Source of the DNA: Primorskyibacter sedentarius
GTDB taxonomy: Bacteria; Pseudomonadota; Alphaproteobacteria; Rhodobacterales; Rhodobacteraceae
Reading direction: 5' to 3'
Assembly (NCBI RefSeq): GCF_004342065.1
Contig: NZ_SLZU01000026.1
Span: 1-43,225, forward strand
Length of the DNA: 43,225 bases
The position numbers and the translations under genes were made by a program. Numbering within the stretch: position 1 is the stretch's first letter; each line of letters begins with the position of its first letter. The notes under the pieces were generated by a model, which did not search any database, was not told the DNA's origin, and was given only the letters and a program-made list of their open reading frames with translations. Of the stretch, positions 24,967 through 34,428 are shown in pieces.

Positions 24967-25129
24967 AGTGCCCCTGGCACTTCTCCTGCTTCGAGAAGGT
25001 TTTGGCAGAATCAAAGTTCTTTTTGTCCACTTGATTGCCGCTTCGCGAAACAGGTCATCGATTTTATCTTCGAGGCTACCGGCGTGAAAAACGCCGCCGC
25101 CCCTCTTTTCCCAGGGCGGAGGCTGTGAA

Positions 25130-26368
25130 TCAGCGTTCCGACACCGACGTTTGATAGGCTTCGAGATCGGCGATCAGCGCCGTCCCAGTGGGCGTATCCC
25201 CGCGTTTACAGAATTCTGCCCAGACCGCGCCGAAGGGCAGGTCCTTGAATTCTTCTGTCAGCATGAATCGGGTGGTGTAGTCGAGCCCGTCTTCGGCATT
25301 GCGAAGCCGCTCAAGCGGCAAGAGCAGCGCGCGTAATAGTACCCTTTGCATGTTGCGAGTGCCGATCACCCAAGCCGCAGTGCGCGAGATCGTGGCGTCG
25401 AAAAAATCCAGCCCGATATGGGTGCGCCCCAGCAGATCGGATGTAACCAGTTCGTTCGCCATCGCTTGAATATCATCATTCAACAGTATCACGTGATCAC
25501 TGTCCCAACGCATCGGTCGGCTGACGTGCAGCAGGATCTCATCAACCGACAGAGCCACGGATGACAGCTTGTCGGCGACGTTCTCTGTCGGATGGAAATG
25601 ACCCATGTCGAGACAAAGAAGCGTGCCCTTGCGGATCGCATAGCCCATGTAGAATTCGTGGCTACCGACAGTGCAGGCCTCAACTCCGATGCCGAAGAGC
25701 TTGCTTTCCACCGCGTCGCGCATCAGCGTCTTTTCCTGCTTCGGCGCCAGCATCTCGTCGAGCGAAGCCTCCAGCCGCCGCCGCGCTGCCATCCGGTCGA
25801 CGGGAACGTCCTTGTAGCCGTCAGGCACCCAGATGTTGTTGACGCAGGCGCTGCCCAACTCTTCTCCCATCTTGGCGGCGACCTCGCGCGAGCGCTGCCC
25901 GTGCTCGATCCAGAAGTCCCGGATACCCTTGTCAGGATGAGACAGAGTCAGGTTGTCGTCAGCCTTCTCATGGGCAAAGAAGGTCGGATTGAAATCCAGC
26001 CCGATGCCCTGCGCCTTCGCCCAATCCACCCAAGGTTCGAAGTGCTTGTATTCGATTTCGTCCCGGTCCGGCGTCTCGTCGGTATCAAGATACATTGCAT
26101 GAAGGTTCAGCCGGTGAGAGCCGGGGATCATCGAATAGGCGAACTCCAGATCGGCGCGCAATTCGTCCGGGGTGCGGGCACGGCCGGGGTAATTTCCGGT
26201 CGCCTGAATACCGCCGCCTGAGTTGCCGGTCTTCTTCTCAAAACCCACTACGTCATCGCCTTGCCAGCAATGCATGGAGATCGGGATGTCCTTCAGCCGA
26301 TGGATTGCAGCGTCGGTTTCAATGCCCCAATCGGCAAACTGCGCCTTGGCGCTGTCATAGGTACTCAT
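25130..26368 (-). CDS. rhaA: L-rhamnose isomerase
   Basis: A 412-residue isomerase converting L-rhamnose to L-rhamnulose in the cytoplasm. CWQGDDVVGFE and SGGGIQATGNYPGRAR match the RhaA signature. Metal and substrate residues are expected in the conserved GVEACTVGSHEFYMGYA, CLDMGHFHPTE and HIGLDFFDATI blocks, the last with the usual Asp ligands. Length agrees with RhaA (about 420). The start has GGGAGGAAAAAA directly upstream. It lies 21 bases downstream of the rhaD fusion gene in one minus-strand operon, as in Rhizobium rhaDI. Confidence 0.92.
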   Translation of the reverse strand: MSTYDSAKAQFADWGIETDAAIHRLKDIPISMHCWQGDDVVGFEKKTGNSGGGIQATGNYPGRARTPDELRADLEFAYSMIPGSHRLNLHAMYLDTDETPDRDEIEYKHFEPWVDWAKAQGIGLDFNPTFFAHEKADDNLTLSHPDKGIRDFWIEHGQRSREVAAKMGEELGSACVNNIWVPDGYKDVPVDRMAARRRLEASLDEMLAPKQEKTLMRDAVESKLFGIGVEACTVGSHEFYMGYAIRKGTLLCLDMGHFHPTENVADKLSSVALSVDEILLHVSRPMRWDSDHVILLNDDIQAMANELVTSDLLGRTHIGLDFFDATISRTAAWVIGTRNMQRVLLRALLLPLERLRNAEDGLDYTTRFMLTEEFKDLPFGAVWAEFCKRGDTPTGTALIADLEAYQTSVSER

Positions 26369-26389
26369 TTTTTTCCTCCCAGCTCGCGC

Positions 26390-28492
26390 TCAGCGCGTGA
26401 ACGCCTGAACGTTGCCGGCATCCACGTTCAGGATGTTGCCGGTGGATTTCGCCGAAAGATCGGAAGCCAGAAAATAAGCGGCCTCGGCGATGTCCTCGGG
26501 CAGGACCGAGCGTTTCAGCATGGAGCGCTGGCGGTACATTTCCTCCAGCCCCTCCTTGTCGGTGCCATAGGTGCCCGCGCGCTGCTCCAGCCAGTCACCT
26601 TCCCAGATCTTGGACCCGCGCAGCACTGCGTCGGGGTTGACCACGTTGACCCGGATGCCGGCCTCGGCACCTTCCAGCGCAAGACAGCGGGCAAGGTGAA
26701 TTTCGCTCGCCTTGGCGGTACAATAGGCCGCTGCATTGGGGCTGGCGGCGAGCCCATTCTTGGACGCGACGAAGACCACCGCGCCGCCCATGTTCTGCAC
26801 CCGCATTAGCTTGAAGGCTTCACGGCTGACGAGGAAATAACCAGTGGACAGGATATCCATGTTCTTGTTCCAGAGCGCCAGCGAAGTCTTCTCTATCGGG
26901 GCCGACGAGGCGATGCCGGCGTTGGACACCAGGATATCGACCCCGCCGAATTCCACTGCCACCTCGTCATACGCCCGCGCCACGGCCGTTTCGTCGGTGA
27001 CGTTCATGTTGACGGTGCGCACCACATCGCGGCCATAGCGCCCGGCCAGATTCTTCGAGGTTGCCTCCAGCGCCTCTGCATCGATGTCGGCCAGCATGAC
27101 ACAGGCACCTTCGCGCAGGTAACGCTCTGCCGTGGCCGCGCCGATGCCGCCCGCGCCACCTGTGACAAGCGCCACGCGGCCGGCCAGTGATTTCGGCTTG
27201 GGCATGCGTTGCAGCTTGGCCTCTTCGAGCAGCCAGTATTCGATGTCGAATGCCTCCTGTTCGGGCAGGCCAGTATATTCACTGACCGAAGAGGCTCCGC
27301 GCATGACGTTGATCGCATTGACGTAGAACTCTCCCGAGATCCGCGCTGTGGCTTTGTCTTTGGCGAAGGTGATCATGCCCACGCCCGGCACCAGGTAGAC
27401 CACCGCGTTCGGGTCGCGCTGGGCCGGACTGTCGTCATGCTTGCAGCGTTCGTAATAGGCGGCGTAATCCTCGCGATAGGCGTTGATCTGTGTCGGCAGG
27501 CCTTCCAGTACCTCGTCGAGGTTGCCCTGTGCCGGGTCAAAATTCACCACCAGGGGGCGGATTTTCGTGCGCAGGAAATGGTCCGGGCACGACGTACCAA
27601 GCGCCGCAAGCGGCTCCATATTCTGCGCATTGACGAATTCCAGAACCGCGTCACTGTCGTTGAAGTGCCCGACCATGTGCTGATTGCCCGAGACAAATCC
27701 GCGGATGGCGGGCATCAACCGCGCGGCGACGGCGCGGCGTTCGGCTTCGGAAAGGCTCTGGTGTTTCGCGCCACCAAAGGCGGCGACGCCGTCGGTCTTT
27801 TCTGCCAGCCATTTGGTGGCGGTGTTGATGACCTCTATGGTCTTGTCATAGCAGGCTTTGGCACTGTCACCCCAGGTAAAGAGCCCGTGGCTCTCCAGCA
27901 CGACACCATCGGCCTCGGGGTTGTCCTCACAGAACTTGCCCAGCCAAAGCCCCAACTCGTAACCCGGTTTTTTCCACGGCAGCCAGCCGATGCTGTCGCC
28001 GAAGATCTCTTTCGTCAGTTGCTTCGAATTCTTCGAGGCCGCAATGGCGATGATCGCATCGGCATGCACGTGATCGACGTGCTTGCGCGGGACATAGGCA
28101 TGCAGCGGCGTGTCGATCGAAGCAGCGCGCGGGTTCAGCTTATAAGTGCAATGCGGCAGGTAACCCACCATCTCGTCTTCGAATTCGACACCGCGATAAA
28201 GCCCCTTCAGCGCTTCGAGCTTCTCCATGTAGAGCGTGGCGAAACCGTCCATGGTGATCGAACCGATATCGCCGCCCGACCCCTTGACCCAAAGCACCTC
28301 GACCTCTTTGCCTGTGAGCGGATCAATTTCCACCACCTTGGCCGAAGTGTTGCCGCCGCCATAGTTGGTCACCCGCTTGTCGGCACCAAGAATATTGGAA
28401 CGATAAAGCAGCAGTTCTGATTCGCTTTTTCCAGCTGCTTCGGCCTCGCTCCAACGGTTCTCAAGAAGCTGCGTTTCAACGGTTTTCAGCAT
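26390..28492 (-). CDS. rhaD: Bifunctional rhamnulose-1-phosphate aldolase / lactaldehyde dehydrogenase (SDR)
   Basis: A 700-residue fusion protein. Residues of about 1-430 are a class II aldolase/adducin domain with the zinc-site HVDHVHADAIIAIA and a later VVLESHGLFTWG block. Residues of about 435-700 are a short-chain dehydrogenase with VTGGAGGIGAATAE, NAG in LVSNAGIASS and the Tyr-Lys pair in AAYCTAKASEIH. It would split rhamnulose-1-phosphate to DHAP and L-lactaldehyde and oxidise the latter. The start at 28492 has GGAGGACACC before the ATG; the frame is open upstream to 28570 without a better site. It is the first gene of the rhaD-rhaA operon, divergent from the regulator. Confidence 0.92.
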   Translation of the reverse strand: MLKTVETQLLENRWSEAEAAGKSESELLLYRSNILGADKRVTNYGGGNTSAKVVEIDPLTGKEVEVLWVKGSGGDIGSITMDGFATLYMEKLEALKGLYRGVEFEDEMVGYLPHCTYKLNPRAASIDTPLHAYVPRKHVDHVHADAIIAIAASKNSKQLTKEIFGDSIGWLPWKKPGYELGLWLGKFCEDNPEADGVVLESHGLFTWGDSAKACYDKTIEVINTATKWLAEKTDGVAAFGGAKHQSLSEAERRAVAARLMPAIRGFVSGNQHMVGHFNDSDAVLEFVNAQNMEPLAALGTSCPDHFLRTKIRPLVVNFDPAQGNLDEVLEGLPTQINAYREDYAAYYERCKHDDSPAQRDPNAVVYLVPGVGMITFAKDKATARISGEFYVNAINVMRGASSVSEYTGLPEQEAFDIEYWLLEEAKLQRMPKPKSLAGRVALVTGGAGGIGAATAERYLREGACVMLADIDAEALEATSKNLAGRYGRDVVRTVNMNVTDETAVARAYDEVAVEFGGVDILVSNAGIASSAPIEKTSLALWNKNMDILSTGYFLVSREAFKLMRVQNMGGAVVFVASKNGLAASPNAAAYCTAKASEIHLARCLALEGAEAGIRVNVVNPDAVLRGSKIWEGDWLEQRAGTYGTDKEGLEEMYRQRSMLKRSVLPEDIAEAAYFLASDLSAKSTGNILNVDAGNVQAFTR

Positions 28493-28566
28493 GGTGTCCT
28501 CCCATATGGCGCCGCGCGCCCTGCATGATGGCTTGGGTCGGACACTGCTTTGCCGCATGACGGAAG

Positions 28567-28635
28567 TCAATCATTTTCGATCATTAATAGTCATTCTGCG
28601 GTGCAGAATGATTGATTGTGATTATTTATGATTGA
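28567..28635. promoter_or_regulatory. Putative rhamnose-regulator operators in the divergent promoter
   Basis: ATGATTGA occurs at 28608-28615 and 28628-28635, and inverted (TCAATCAT) at 28567-28574. A perfect 9-bp-arm palindrome, TCATTCTGC-GGT-GCAGAATGA, spans 28591-28611 and overlaps the first of these. The whole 69-bp AT-rich patch is centred between rhaD and the DeoR-type gene. Such repeats fit DeoR-family operators; binding is inferred. Confidence 0.55.
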
Positions 28636-28681
28636 CAGAAGGCAGCGATTCGCCGAGTGTGAGCCATCAAGGGAGGACGAA

Positions 28682-29488
28682 ATGCACGAGACAGAACGCC
28701 ATAGGATCATTCTATCCGCCGTTCAGGATCGCCCGATGGTGACGGTAGCCGACCTGTGCAACCTCACCGAAGCTTCCGAAGCCACGATCCGACGCGACAT
28801 CGCAGCACTTCATATGCAGAAAAAACTGCGCCGTGTCCGTGGTGGCGCCGAAGCGATCACCCCGCCGCAATTCGTGGGCTTGGCCGGGCGACCGTTTTCT
28901 GTCAACCAGACGATGCAGAGCCGCCAGAAGCAGGCGATTGCCCGGGCGGCTGTTGATCTGTGCGAAGACGGCGACTCGATCATCATTAACGGCGGCACCA
29001 CGACATTCCAGATGGTGCATCCGCTGGCATCGCGCCGCTGCCAGATTTTCACCAACAGCTTCCCGATCGCCGAGCATCTGCTCAAACATTCGAAAAACAC
29101 GATCATGCTCTCAGGCGGTGCAATCTACCGGGAACAAAACATAATCCTGTCGCCGTTCGACAATGACGTGACCCGGAATTTCTATGCCAAACGCATGTTC
29201 ATGGGCGCCCAGGGGCTCGGTCCGATCGGGCTGATGGAGGCGGACCCTCTGCTTATTCAGGCGGAACAAAAGCTGATCGGTCAGGCCGACGAATTGGTGG
29301 TCCTTGTCGACAGCACGAAATTCGACAATCGCTCCAGCCTGGTGCTCTGTCCGCTGGCAAGGATCGACACGGTGATCACCGACGAGGGCATCACCGACAA
29401 GGCCGCCGCCATGCTGGAGGCCGCAGACATCAAACTGATCGTCGCGCAATCGGGCGCGGCGCAGCAAGAGGACGAAGCGGCCTCGTAG
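28682..29488 (+). CDS. rhaR: DeoR-family regulator of rhamnose catabolism
   Basis: 268 residues: an N-terminal DeoR winged HTH (RHRIILSAVQDRP, VTVADLCNLTEASEATIRRDI, RVRGGAEA) and a C-terminal DeoRC sensor domain (DGDSIIINGGTTTFQM, TNSFPIAEHL, GGAIYREQNIILSP, DSTKFDNRSSLVL). The start at 28682 has GGAGGACGAA directly upstream; the earlier in-frame ATG at 28628 lies within the operator repeats. The gene heads the rhaRSTPQUK-type operon as in Rhizobium leguminosarum, where RhaR is a DeoR-type negative regulator. The sugar-phosphate effector cannot be told from sequence. Confidence 0.88.
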   Translation: MHETERHRIILSAVQDRPMVTVADLCNLTEASEATIRRDIAALHMQKKLRRVRGGAEAITPPQFVGLAGRPFSVNQTMQSRQKQAIARAAVDLCEDGDSIIINGGTTTFQMVHPLASRRCQIFTNSFPIAEHLLKHSKNTIMLSGGAIYREQNIILSPFDNDVTRNFYAKRMFMGAQGLGPIGLMEADPLLIQAEQKLIGQADELVVLVDSTKFDNRSSLVLCPLARIDTVITDEGITDKAAAMLEAADIKLIVAQSGAAQQEDEAAS

Positions 29489-29526
29489 ACCCGCCTCAAC
29501 AATCATGTTTTTGGGAGGAAACCATC

Positions 29527-30528
29527 ATGAAACGTCGCAATTTCACCAAACTCGCACTTGGCCTCAGCCTCGGAGCTTCACTCATGGGCACGTCGGCCAT
29601 GGCGCAGGACAACATGCGCATCGCGCTGGTGGTCAAGGCATTGGGCATCGGCTTTTTTGAAGCCGCACACAAAGGCGCGGAAGAGGCCGCCGCAGAGCTG
29701 GGCAATGTCGAAATCATCTACACCGGCCCGACAGACACCACCGCCGAGGGTCAAATCGAGGTGATCAACTCGCTGATCGCGCAGGGCGTCGATGCTATTG
29801 CCGTGTCATCCAATGACACGGACGCACTTGTGCCGACACTGAAGAAGGCGATGCAGCGCGGTATCACTGTGATCTCCTGGGACAGTGGCGTCGCCGAAGA
29901 AGGCCGCCAGATGCACCTGAACCCCTCGTCCAACCCGCTTATCGGCAACATGATCATCAAGCTGGCAGCTGACCATCTGCCCGACGGTGGCCAGGTTGCG
30001 CTGCTCTCGGCCACCACCACCTCGACCAACCAGAACATCTGGATCGAGGAGATGAACAAGGTAATGGCCAACTACCCGGGCATCGAGGTGGTCTCGACCG
30101 TCTATGGCGACGATCTGGCCGACAAGTCCTATCGCGAAGCGCAGGGCCTCATGCAATCCTACCCTGACCTCGATGCGATCATCGCACCGACGAGTGTGGG
30201 GATCGTGGCTGCGGCGCAGGCTGTAGAGGACGCCGGCAAGATCGGCGAGGTCAACGTGACCGGCCTTGGGCTTCCCTCGGAAATGGCCGGTGCCATTGAA
30301 AGCGGTGCCTCCAAGAGCTTTGCTATCTGGAACCCGATCGACCTTGGCTATTCGGCGGCGATGATCGCGCATGCCCTTGCGGCAGGCGAGGCAACTGCCG
30401 AGCCGGGTGCTGAGATCTCCATCGGGCGCATGGGAACGATCACGCTGGACGAGACAAATTCCGCTGCCATGGCCGACCCGTTCGTTTATGACAGCTCGAA
30501 CATCGACGAATTCAAGTCGATCTTCTGA
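29527..30528 (+). CDS. rhaS: Rhamnose ABC transporter, periplasmic binding protein
   Basis: A 333-residue periplasmic-binding protein of the type I (ribose/rhamnose) fold. The signal peptide is MKRRNFTKLALGLSLGASLM, with likely cleavage after SAMA; a twin-Arg pair near the start (KRRNF) raises the possibility of Tat export. The sugar-binding protein pattern is present: VVKALGIGFFEAAHKGAEEAA, GVDAIAVSSNDTDAL, VISWDSGV and LDAIIAPTSVGI. GGGAGGAAACC precedes the ATG. It is the first transport gene of the operon and is followed by a hairpin at 30555-30577. Confidence 0.9.
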   Translation: MKRRNFTKLALGLSLGASLMGTSAMAQDNMRIALVVKALGIGFFEAAHKGAEEAAAELGNVEIIYTGPTDTTAEGQIEVINSLIAQGVDAIAVSSNDTDALVPTLKKAMQRGITVISWDSGVAEEGRQMHLNPSSNPLIGNMIIKLAADHLPDGGQVALLSATTTSTNQNIWIEEMNKVMANYPGIEVVSTVYGDDLADKSYREAQGLMQSYPDLDAIIAPTSVGIVAAAQAVEDAGKIGEVNVTGLGLPSEMAGAIESGASKSFAIWNPIDLGYSAAMIAHALAAGEATAEPGAEISIGRMGTITLDETNSAAMADPFVYDSSNIDEFKSIF

Positions 30529-30554
30529 TTGCACCCTGCCTTTGCAAGACGACC

Positions 30555-30577
30555 ATCCGGGGGCTTTGCCTCCGGAT
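30555..30577 (+). terminator. Intercistronic hairpin between rhaS and rhaT
   Basis: ATCCGGGGGC-TTT-GCCTCCGGAT forms a 10-bp stem with one G-T pair, 27 bases after the rhaS stop and 40 before rhaT. There is no T-run immediately after it, so it more likely stabilises the rhaS message or attenuates read-through than fully terminates. Confidence 0.5.
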
Positions 30578-30616
30578 CTCTCAGCACATTTTTGAAACTT
30601 AAAAAGGGCCATTCGC

Positions 30617-32140
30617 ATGCTGATGCAAGCCGAGACCCAGACAGACGCGCCGACGGATGTACCCGTGCTGGCCCTTGACGGGATCACCAAGACCTTTCCC
30701 GGCGTCAAAGCGCTGGATGGCGTGTCGCTGCGGCTGTACCCTGGGCAGGTTACCGCGCTGATCGGCGAGAATGGCGCTGGCAAATCCACCGTGGTCAAGA
30801 CCTTGACCGGGATATATCAGCCCGATGGTGGCGAAATCCTTGTTGATGGTGCGCCCAAACGCTTTCCTACGGCACAAGACGCTGCGGATGCCGGGATCAC
30901 CGCGATCCATCAGGAAACGGTTCTGTTTGATGAGCTTTCGGTGGCCGAGAACATCTTTCTCGGCCATGAGCCGCGTGGGCGGTTCGGGCTGATCGATTGG
31001 GCTGCGATGGAGGCAAAAGCCACAGAAATTCTTCGCGGCATAGGGGCAGAAATCGACCCCGCGCACAAACTGCGCGATCTGGGAATTGCCAACAAACACC
31101 TCGTGGCAATTGCCCGGGCGCTCTCCATCGACGCGCGTGTGGTGATCATGGACGAGCCCACGGCAGCGTTGTCACACAAGGAGATCCAGGAGCTTTACGA
31201 ACTTGTCGAGACGCTAAAGTCGCAAGGCAAGGCGATCCTTTTCATCAGTCACAAGTTTGACGAGATCTTTCGCATCGCTGACCGGTTCACGGTGTTCCGC
31301 GACGGGCAGTTCATTGCCGATGGCAAGATCGCCGATGTGACCGAGTCCGATCTGGTCAAGATGATGGTCGGGCGCGACGTCAGCCAGATTTTCCCGACAC
31401 GCAACAACATACCCGGCGACGAGGTTCTGCGCGTCGAGGGTATGAACCACCCAACCGAGTTTGCGGATGTCGGCTTCCGCCTGCAACGTGGCGAGATCCT
31501 CGGGTTCTACGGGCTTGTCGGGGCGGGCCGGTCAGAATTCATGCAGGCGTTGTTCGGCATCACCAAACCGTCCGCCGGACGCGTGACGATTGATGGTGTG
31601 GAAGAGGCTATCCGGTCGCCCGCCGATGCGGTGGACGCGGGCATCGTCTATGTGCCCGAGGACCGCGGCAAGCAAGGTGCGATCACTGCGCTACCGATCT
31701 TTCAGAATGTTACCCTGCCTTCGCTTGGGCGGACCTCGCACAAAGGGTTCCTTCGGTTGGCAGAGGAGTTCAGGCTTGCCCGGGAATACACCCAGCGGCT
31801 CGACCTGCGCGCGGCGTCGCTCGATACCGCTGTTGGCAATCTTTCTGGCGGCAACCAGCAAAAAGTGGTGATTGCGAAATGGCTGGCGACACAGCCCAAG
31901 GTCATCATCCTCGACGAACCGACCAAAGGCATCGACATCGGCTCCAAGGCCGCGGTGCACGAGTTTATGGCCGAACTGGCCGCCGAAGGTCTGGCCGTCA
32001 TTATGGTCAGCTCGGAGATCCCGGAAGTTCTTGGCATGTCGGACCGCGTCATCGTGATGCGCGAAGGTCGCATGGTGGCCGAACTGGCAGGCGACGAATT
32101 GACCCCCGAAACGCTTGTCCGCCACGCGGCGGGGATATGA
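30617..32140 (+). CDS. rhaT: Rhamnose ABC transporter ATPase (two ABC domains)
   Basis: A 507-residue carbohydrate-uptake ATPase of the RbsA/XylG/RhaT type with two nucleotide-binding domains. The first has Walker A GENGAGKST and Walker B VVIMDEPTAALS. The second has the degenerate loop GLVGAGRSEFM, the signature LSGGNQQK and Walker B VIILDEPTKGIDIG. Degeneracy of the second Walker A is normal in this family. AAGGG lies 8 bases before the first ATG; another ATG is two codons later. It energises RhaP and RhaQ. Nomenclature follows Rhizobium leguminosarum and is not the E. coli RhaT permease. Confidence 0.9.
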   Translation: MLMQAETQTDAPTDVPVLALDGITKTFPGVKALDGVSLRLYPGQVTALIGENGAGKSTVVKTLTGIYQPDGGEILVDGAPKRFPTAQDAADAGITAIHQETVLFDELSVAENIFLGHEPRGRFGLIDWAAMEAKATEILRGIGAEIDPAHKLRDLGIANKHLVAIARALSIDARVVIMDEPTAALSHKEIQELYELVETLKSQGKAILFISHKFDEIFRIADRFTVFRDGQFIADGKIADVTESDLVKMMVGRDVSQIFPTRNNIPGDEVLRVEGMNHPTEFADVGFRLQRGEILGFYGLVGAGRSEFMQALFGITKPSAGRVTIDGVEEAIRSPADAVDAGIVYVPEDRGKQGAITALPIFQNVTLPSLGRTSHKGFLRLAEEFRLAREYTQRLDLRAASLDTAVGNLSGGNQQKVVIAKWLATQPKVIILDEPTKGIDIGSKAAVHEFMAELAAEGLAVIMVSSEIPEVLGMSDRVIVMREGRMVAELAGDELTPETLVRHAAGI

Positions 32141-32147
32141 GGACGCA

Positions 32148-33131
32148 ATGCTGCAACGATTGATAACCTCGCGCGAAGCGCTGTTGCTGGGCGCAATCGC
32201 GGTCCTTTTGGCGCTGATCTCCACCCGGTTTCCGGGCTTCGTGACGCCTTCGAACCTTGCGGATGTGTTCAATGACACATCGCCGCTGATCCTGCTGGCC
32301 ATCGGCCAGATGATCGTGATCCTGACCAAGTGCATTGACCTCTCGGTCGCCGCCAATCTGGCGCTGACCGGCATGGTGGTGTCGATGCTCAACCTGGCCT
32401 TTCCCGGCCTGCCAGTTGCGCTCATTCTGGTGGTCGCCATCACGCTCGGCGCGCTGATGGGAATGTTCAACGGAATTCTGGTGTGGAAGCTCGACATTCC
32501 GCCCATCGTGGTGACGCTGGGCACGATGACCATCTTCCGCGGCATTATCTTTCTGATTTCCGACGGCAAATGGGTCAACAGCCACGAGATGAGCCCTGCC
32601 TTCAAGGCCTTCCCACGCTTCGAGCTTCTGGGCTTGCCGATGCTGAGCTGGACCGCGATCCTTGCCGTAATCGTCTTCACGATCGTCATGTCGCGCACCA
32701 CGCTGGGCCGGGCGGCTTATGCGGTGGGCGGCAATCCGCATGCAGCGACCTATACCGGCATTGAGGTGGGGCGCACGCAATTCTGGGCCTTCACAATCTC
32801 AGGCGCGCTGGCCGGGTTGACCGGATATCTCTGGGTGTCGCGCTACGCGGTGGCCTATGTCGATATTGCGGGCGGGTTCGAGCTGGACGTGGTCGCCGCC
32901 TGCGTGATCGGCGGCATCTCCATCGCCGGCGGCATCGGCTCGGTCGGTGGGGCGCTGCTGGGCGCGTTGTTCCTCGGCGTCATCAAGAATGCCCTTCCGG
33001 TGATCAATGTCTCGCCCTTCTGGCAGTTGGCCATCTCGGGCGGCGCAATCATCATCGCGGTGGCGGTCAATGCGCGGGCCTCGCGCACCAAGGGTCGGAT
33101 CATCCTCAAATCAGCGGAGCACGCGGCATGA
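32148..33131 (+). CDS. rhaP: Rhamnose ABC transporter permease
   Basis: A 327-residue BPD_transp_2 permease with eight to ten hydrophobic segments. It carries the RbsC-family region GRAAYAVGGNPHAATYTGI, then the GGISIAGGIGSVGGALLGA glycine-rich block. The start at 32148 (MLQRLITSRE) has GAGGAC 3 bases upstream; the frame is open back to 32115 inside rhaT. It is the first of two paired permeases, and its stop overlaps the start of the next (ATGA). In the inner membrane it forms the sugar channel with RhaQ. Confidence 0.9.
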   Translation: MLQRLITSREALLLGAIAVLLALISTRFPGFVTPSNLADVFNDTSPLILLAIGQMIVILTKCIDLSVAANLALTGMVVSMLNLAFPGLPVALILVVAITLGALMGMFNGILVWKLDIPPIVVTLGTMTIFRGIIFLISDGKWVNSHEMSPAFKAFPRFELLGLPMLSWTAILAVIVFTIVMSRTTLGRAAYAVGGNPHAATYTGIEVGRTQFWAFTISGALAGLTGYLWVSRYAVAYVDIAGGFELDVVAACVIGGISIAGGIGSVGGALLGALFLGVIKNALPVINVSPFWQLAISGGAIIIAVAVNARASRTKGRIILKSAEHAA

Positions 33132-34114
33132 CCGATACAACCCGTTTCATCCCAGACCGGCTGCAATCGCCGCTTCAGAAACGCCTGAAAAGCTGGGAGT
33201 CATTGCTGCTGCTCGTGGCTATCGCCATCTTCGTTGCGAACAGCTTTGCCTCGCCATACTTCCTGAATGCCTGGAATCTGAGTGACGCCACCTTCAATTT
33301 CACTGAAAAGGCGATGATCGCCTTTGCCATGGCGCTGCTGATCATTTCGGGCGAAATTGACCTTTCGGTTGCATCCATCATCGCGCTGGCCTCAACGGCG
33401 ATGGGCGCGGCGGTGCAAATGGGCGCCGGGACGCCGGTCCTGATCCTCGTTGGCCTGGGTACGGGTCTCCTGTGCGGCGCTTTCAACGGAGTGCTGGTGA
33501 CGCGCCTCGGGCTGCCCTCCATCGTGGTGACCATCGGCACGATGAGCCTGTTCCGCGGTATTTCTTACATCGTGCTCGGCGATCAGGCGTTCCGCGGTTA
33601 TCCGGCCGATTTCGCCTTCTTTGGACAGGGTTATGTCTTCTGGGTGATCACTTTCGAACTGGTGCTCTTTGCCGTAATCGCGGTGATCTATGGCATGATC
33701 CTGCACATGACCAACTTCGGCCGCGCTGTATATGCCATCGGCAACAACCCCACGGGGGCGCTGTTTTCCGGCATTCGGGTAGCGCGGGTCAAGTTCATCC
33801 TGTTTTTGCTGACCGGGTTGATGTCTGGCGTTGCCGCCATCTGCCTGACCTCTCGGCTGGGCTCGACCCGCCCCTCCATCGCCACAGGCTGGGAACTGGA
33901 GGTGGTAACAATGGTGGTTCTTGGCGGGGTCAACATCCTTGGCGGATCCGGCACAATACCGGGTGTGGTGATCGCAGCATTCGTGATGGGGCTGGTGACA
34001 TTCGGGCTTGGGCTTCTCAACGTGCCGGGGATCGTCATGTCGATCGTGATTGGTGCGCTGCTGATCGGAGTGATCGCATTGCCCCGCCTCTGGAAGATGT
34101 GGCGGGCGCAGTGA
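33128..34114 (+). CDS. rhaQ: Rhamnose ABC transporter permease
   Basis: A 328-residue BPD_transp_2 permease, paralogous to the preceding one. It has [15 protein letters not shown] near residue 78, the conserved [20 protein letters not shown] block and [16 protein letters not shown] near the C-terminus. The hydrophobic pattern fits about nine membrane helices. Its start overlaps the rhaP stop by 4 bases and its stop (TGA) shares a base with the rhaU ATG. Translational coupling through the whole set suggests equal production of RhaP, RhaQ and RhaU. Confidence 0.9.
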   Translation: MTDTTRFIPDRLQSPLQKRLKSWESLLLLVAIAIFVANSFASPYFLNAWNLSDATFNFTEKAMIAFAMALLIISGEIDLSVASIIALASTAMGAAVQMGAGTPVLILVGLGTGLLCGAFNGVLVTRLGLPSIVVTIGTMSLFRGISYIVLGDQAFRGYPADFAFFGQGYVFWVITFELVLFAVIAVIYGMILHMTNFGRAVYAIGNNPTGALFSGIRVARVKFILFLLTGLMSGVAAICLTSRLGSTRPSIATGWELEVVTMVVLGGVNILGGSGTIPGVVIAAFVMGLVTFGLGLLNVPGIVMSIVIGALLIGVIALPRLWKMWRAQ

Positions 34115-34428
34115 TGGAGAAATACGCATTTTGGATGCGGCTTCACCCCGGCTGTGAAGAGGAATACCGCAAGCGGCATGACGCGATATGGCCGGAATTG
34201 GTCGCGTTGCTGAAAAAGGCCGGGGTGTCTGATTACTCGATCCACCTCGACCGCGAAACAGGCCTGTTGTTCGGCGTGCTTTGGCGGGCAGAAAATCACG
34301 GGATGGAGGATTTGCCCAAGCATCCCGTGATGCAAAAATGGTGGGCGCATATGGCTGATATCATGGAAACCCAGCCCAATAGCGAACCAGTGGCCGTGTC
34401 TCTTGAGACCGTGTTTCACATGCCATGA
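34114..34428 (+). CDS. rhaU: L-rhamnose mutarotase
   Basis: A 104-residue RhaM/RhaU (YiiL-like) protein that interconverts alpha and beta anomers of L-rhamnose. It begins [20 protein letters not shown], with the catalytic-region His in [28 protein letters not shown] and the WWAHMADIM segment near the C-terminus are typical of the family, as is the length. It overlaps rhaQ (TGATG) and rhaK (ATGA) and would otherwise be hidden inside a longer frame-3 reading. In R. leguminosarum RhaU is needed for efficient rhamnose use. Confidence 0.92.
   Translation: MEKYAFWMRLHPGCEEEYRKRHDAIWPELVALLKKAGVSDYSIHLDRETGLLFGVLWRAENHGMEDLPKHPVMQKWWAHMADIMETQPNSEPVAVSLETVFHMP

Noticed and set aside
28591-28611. 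The 21-bp palindrome considered as a terminator.
   Set aside because: It lies in the divergent promoter region and overlaps the ATGATTGA repeats, so an operator is more likely.
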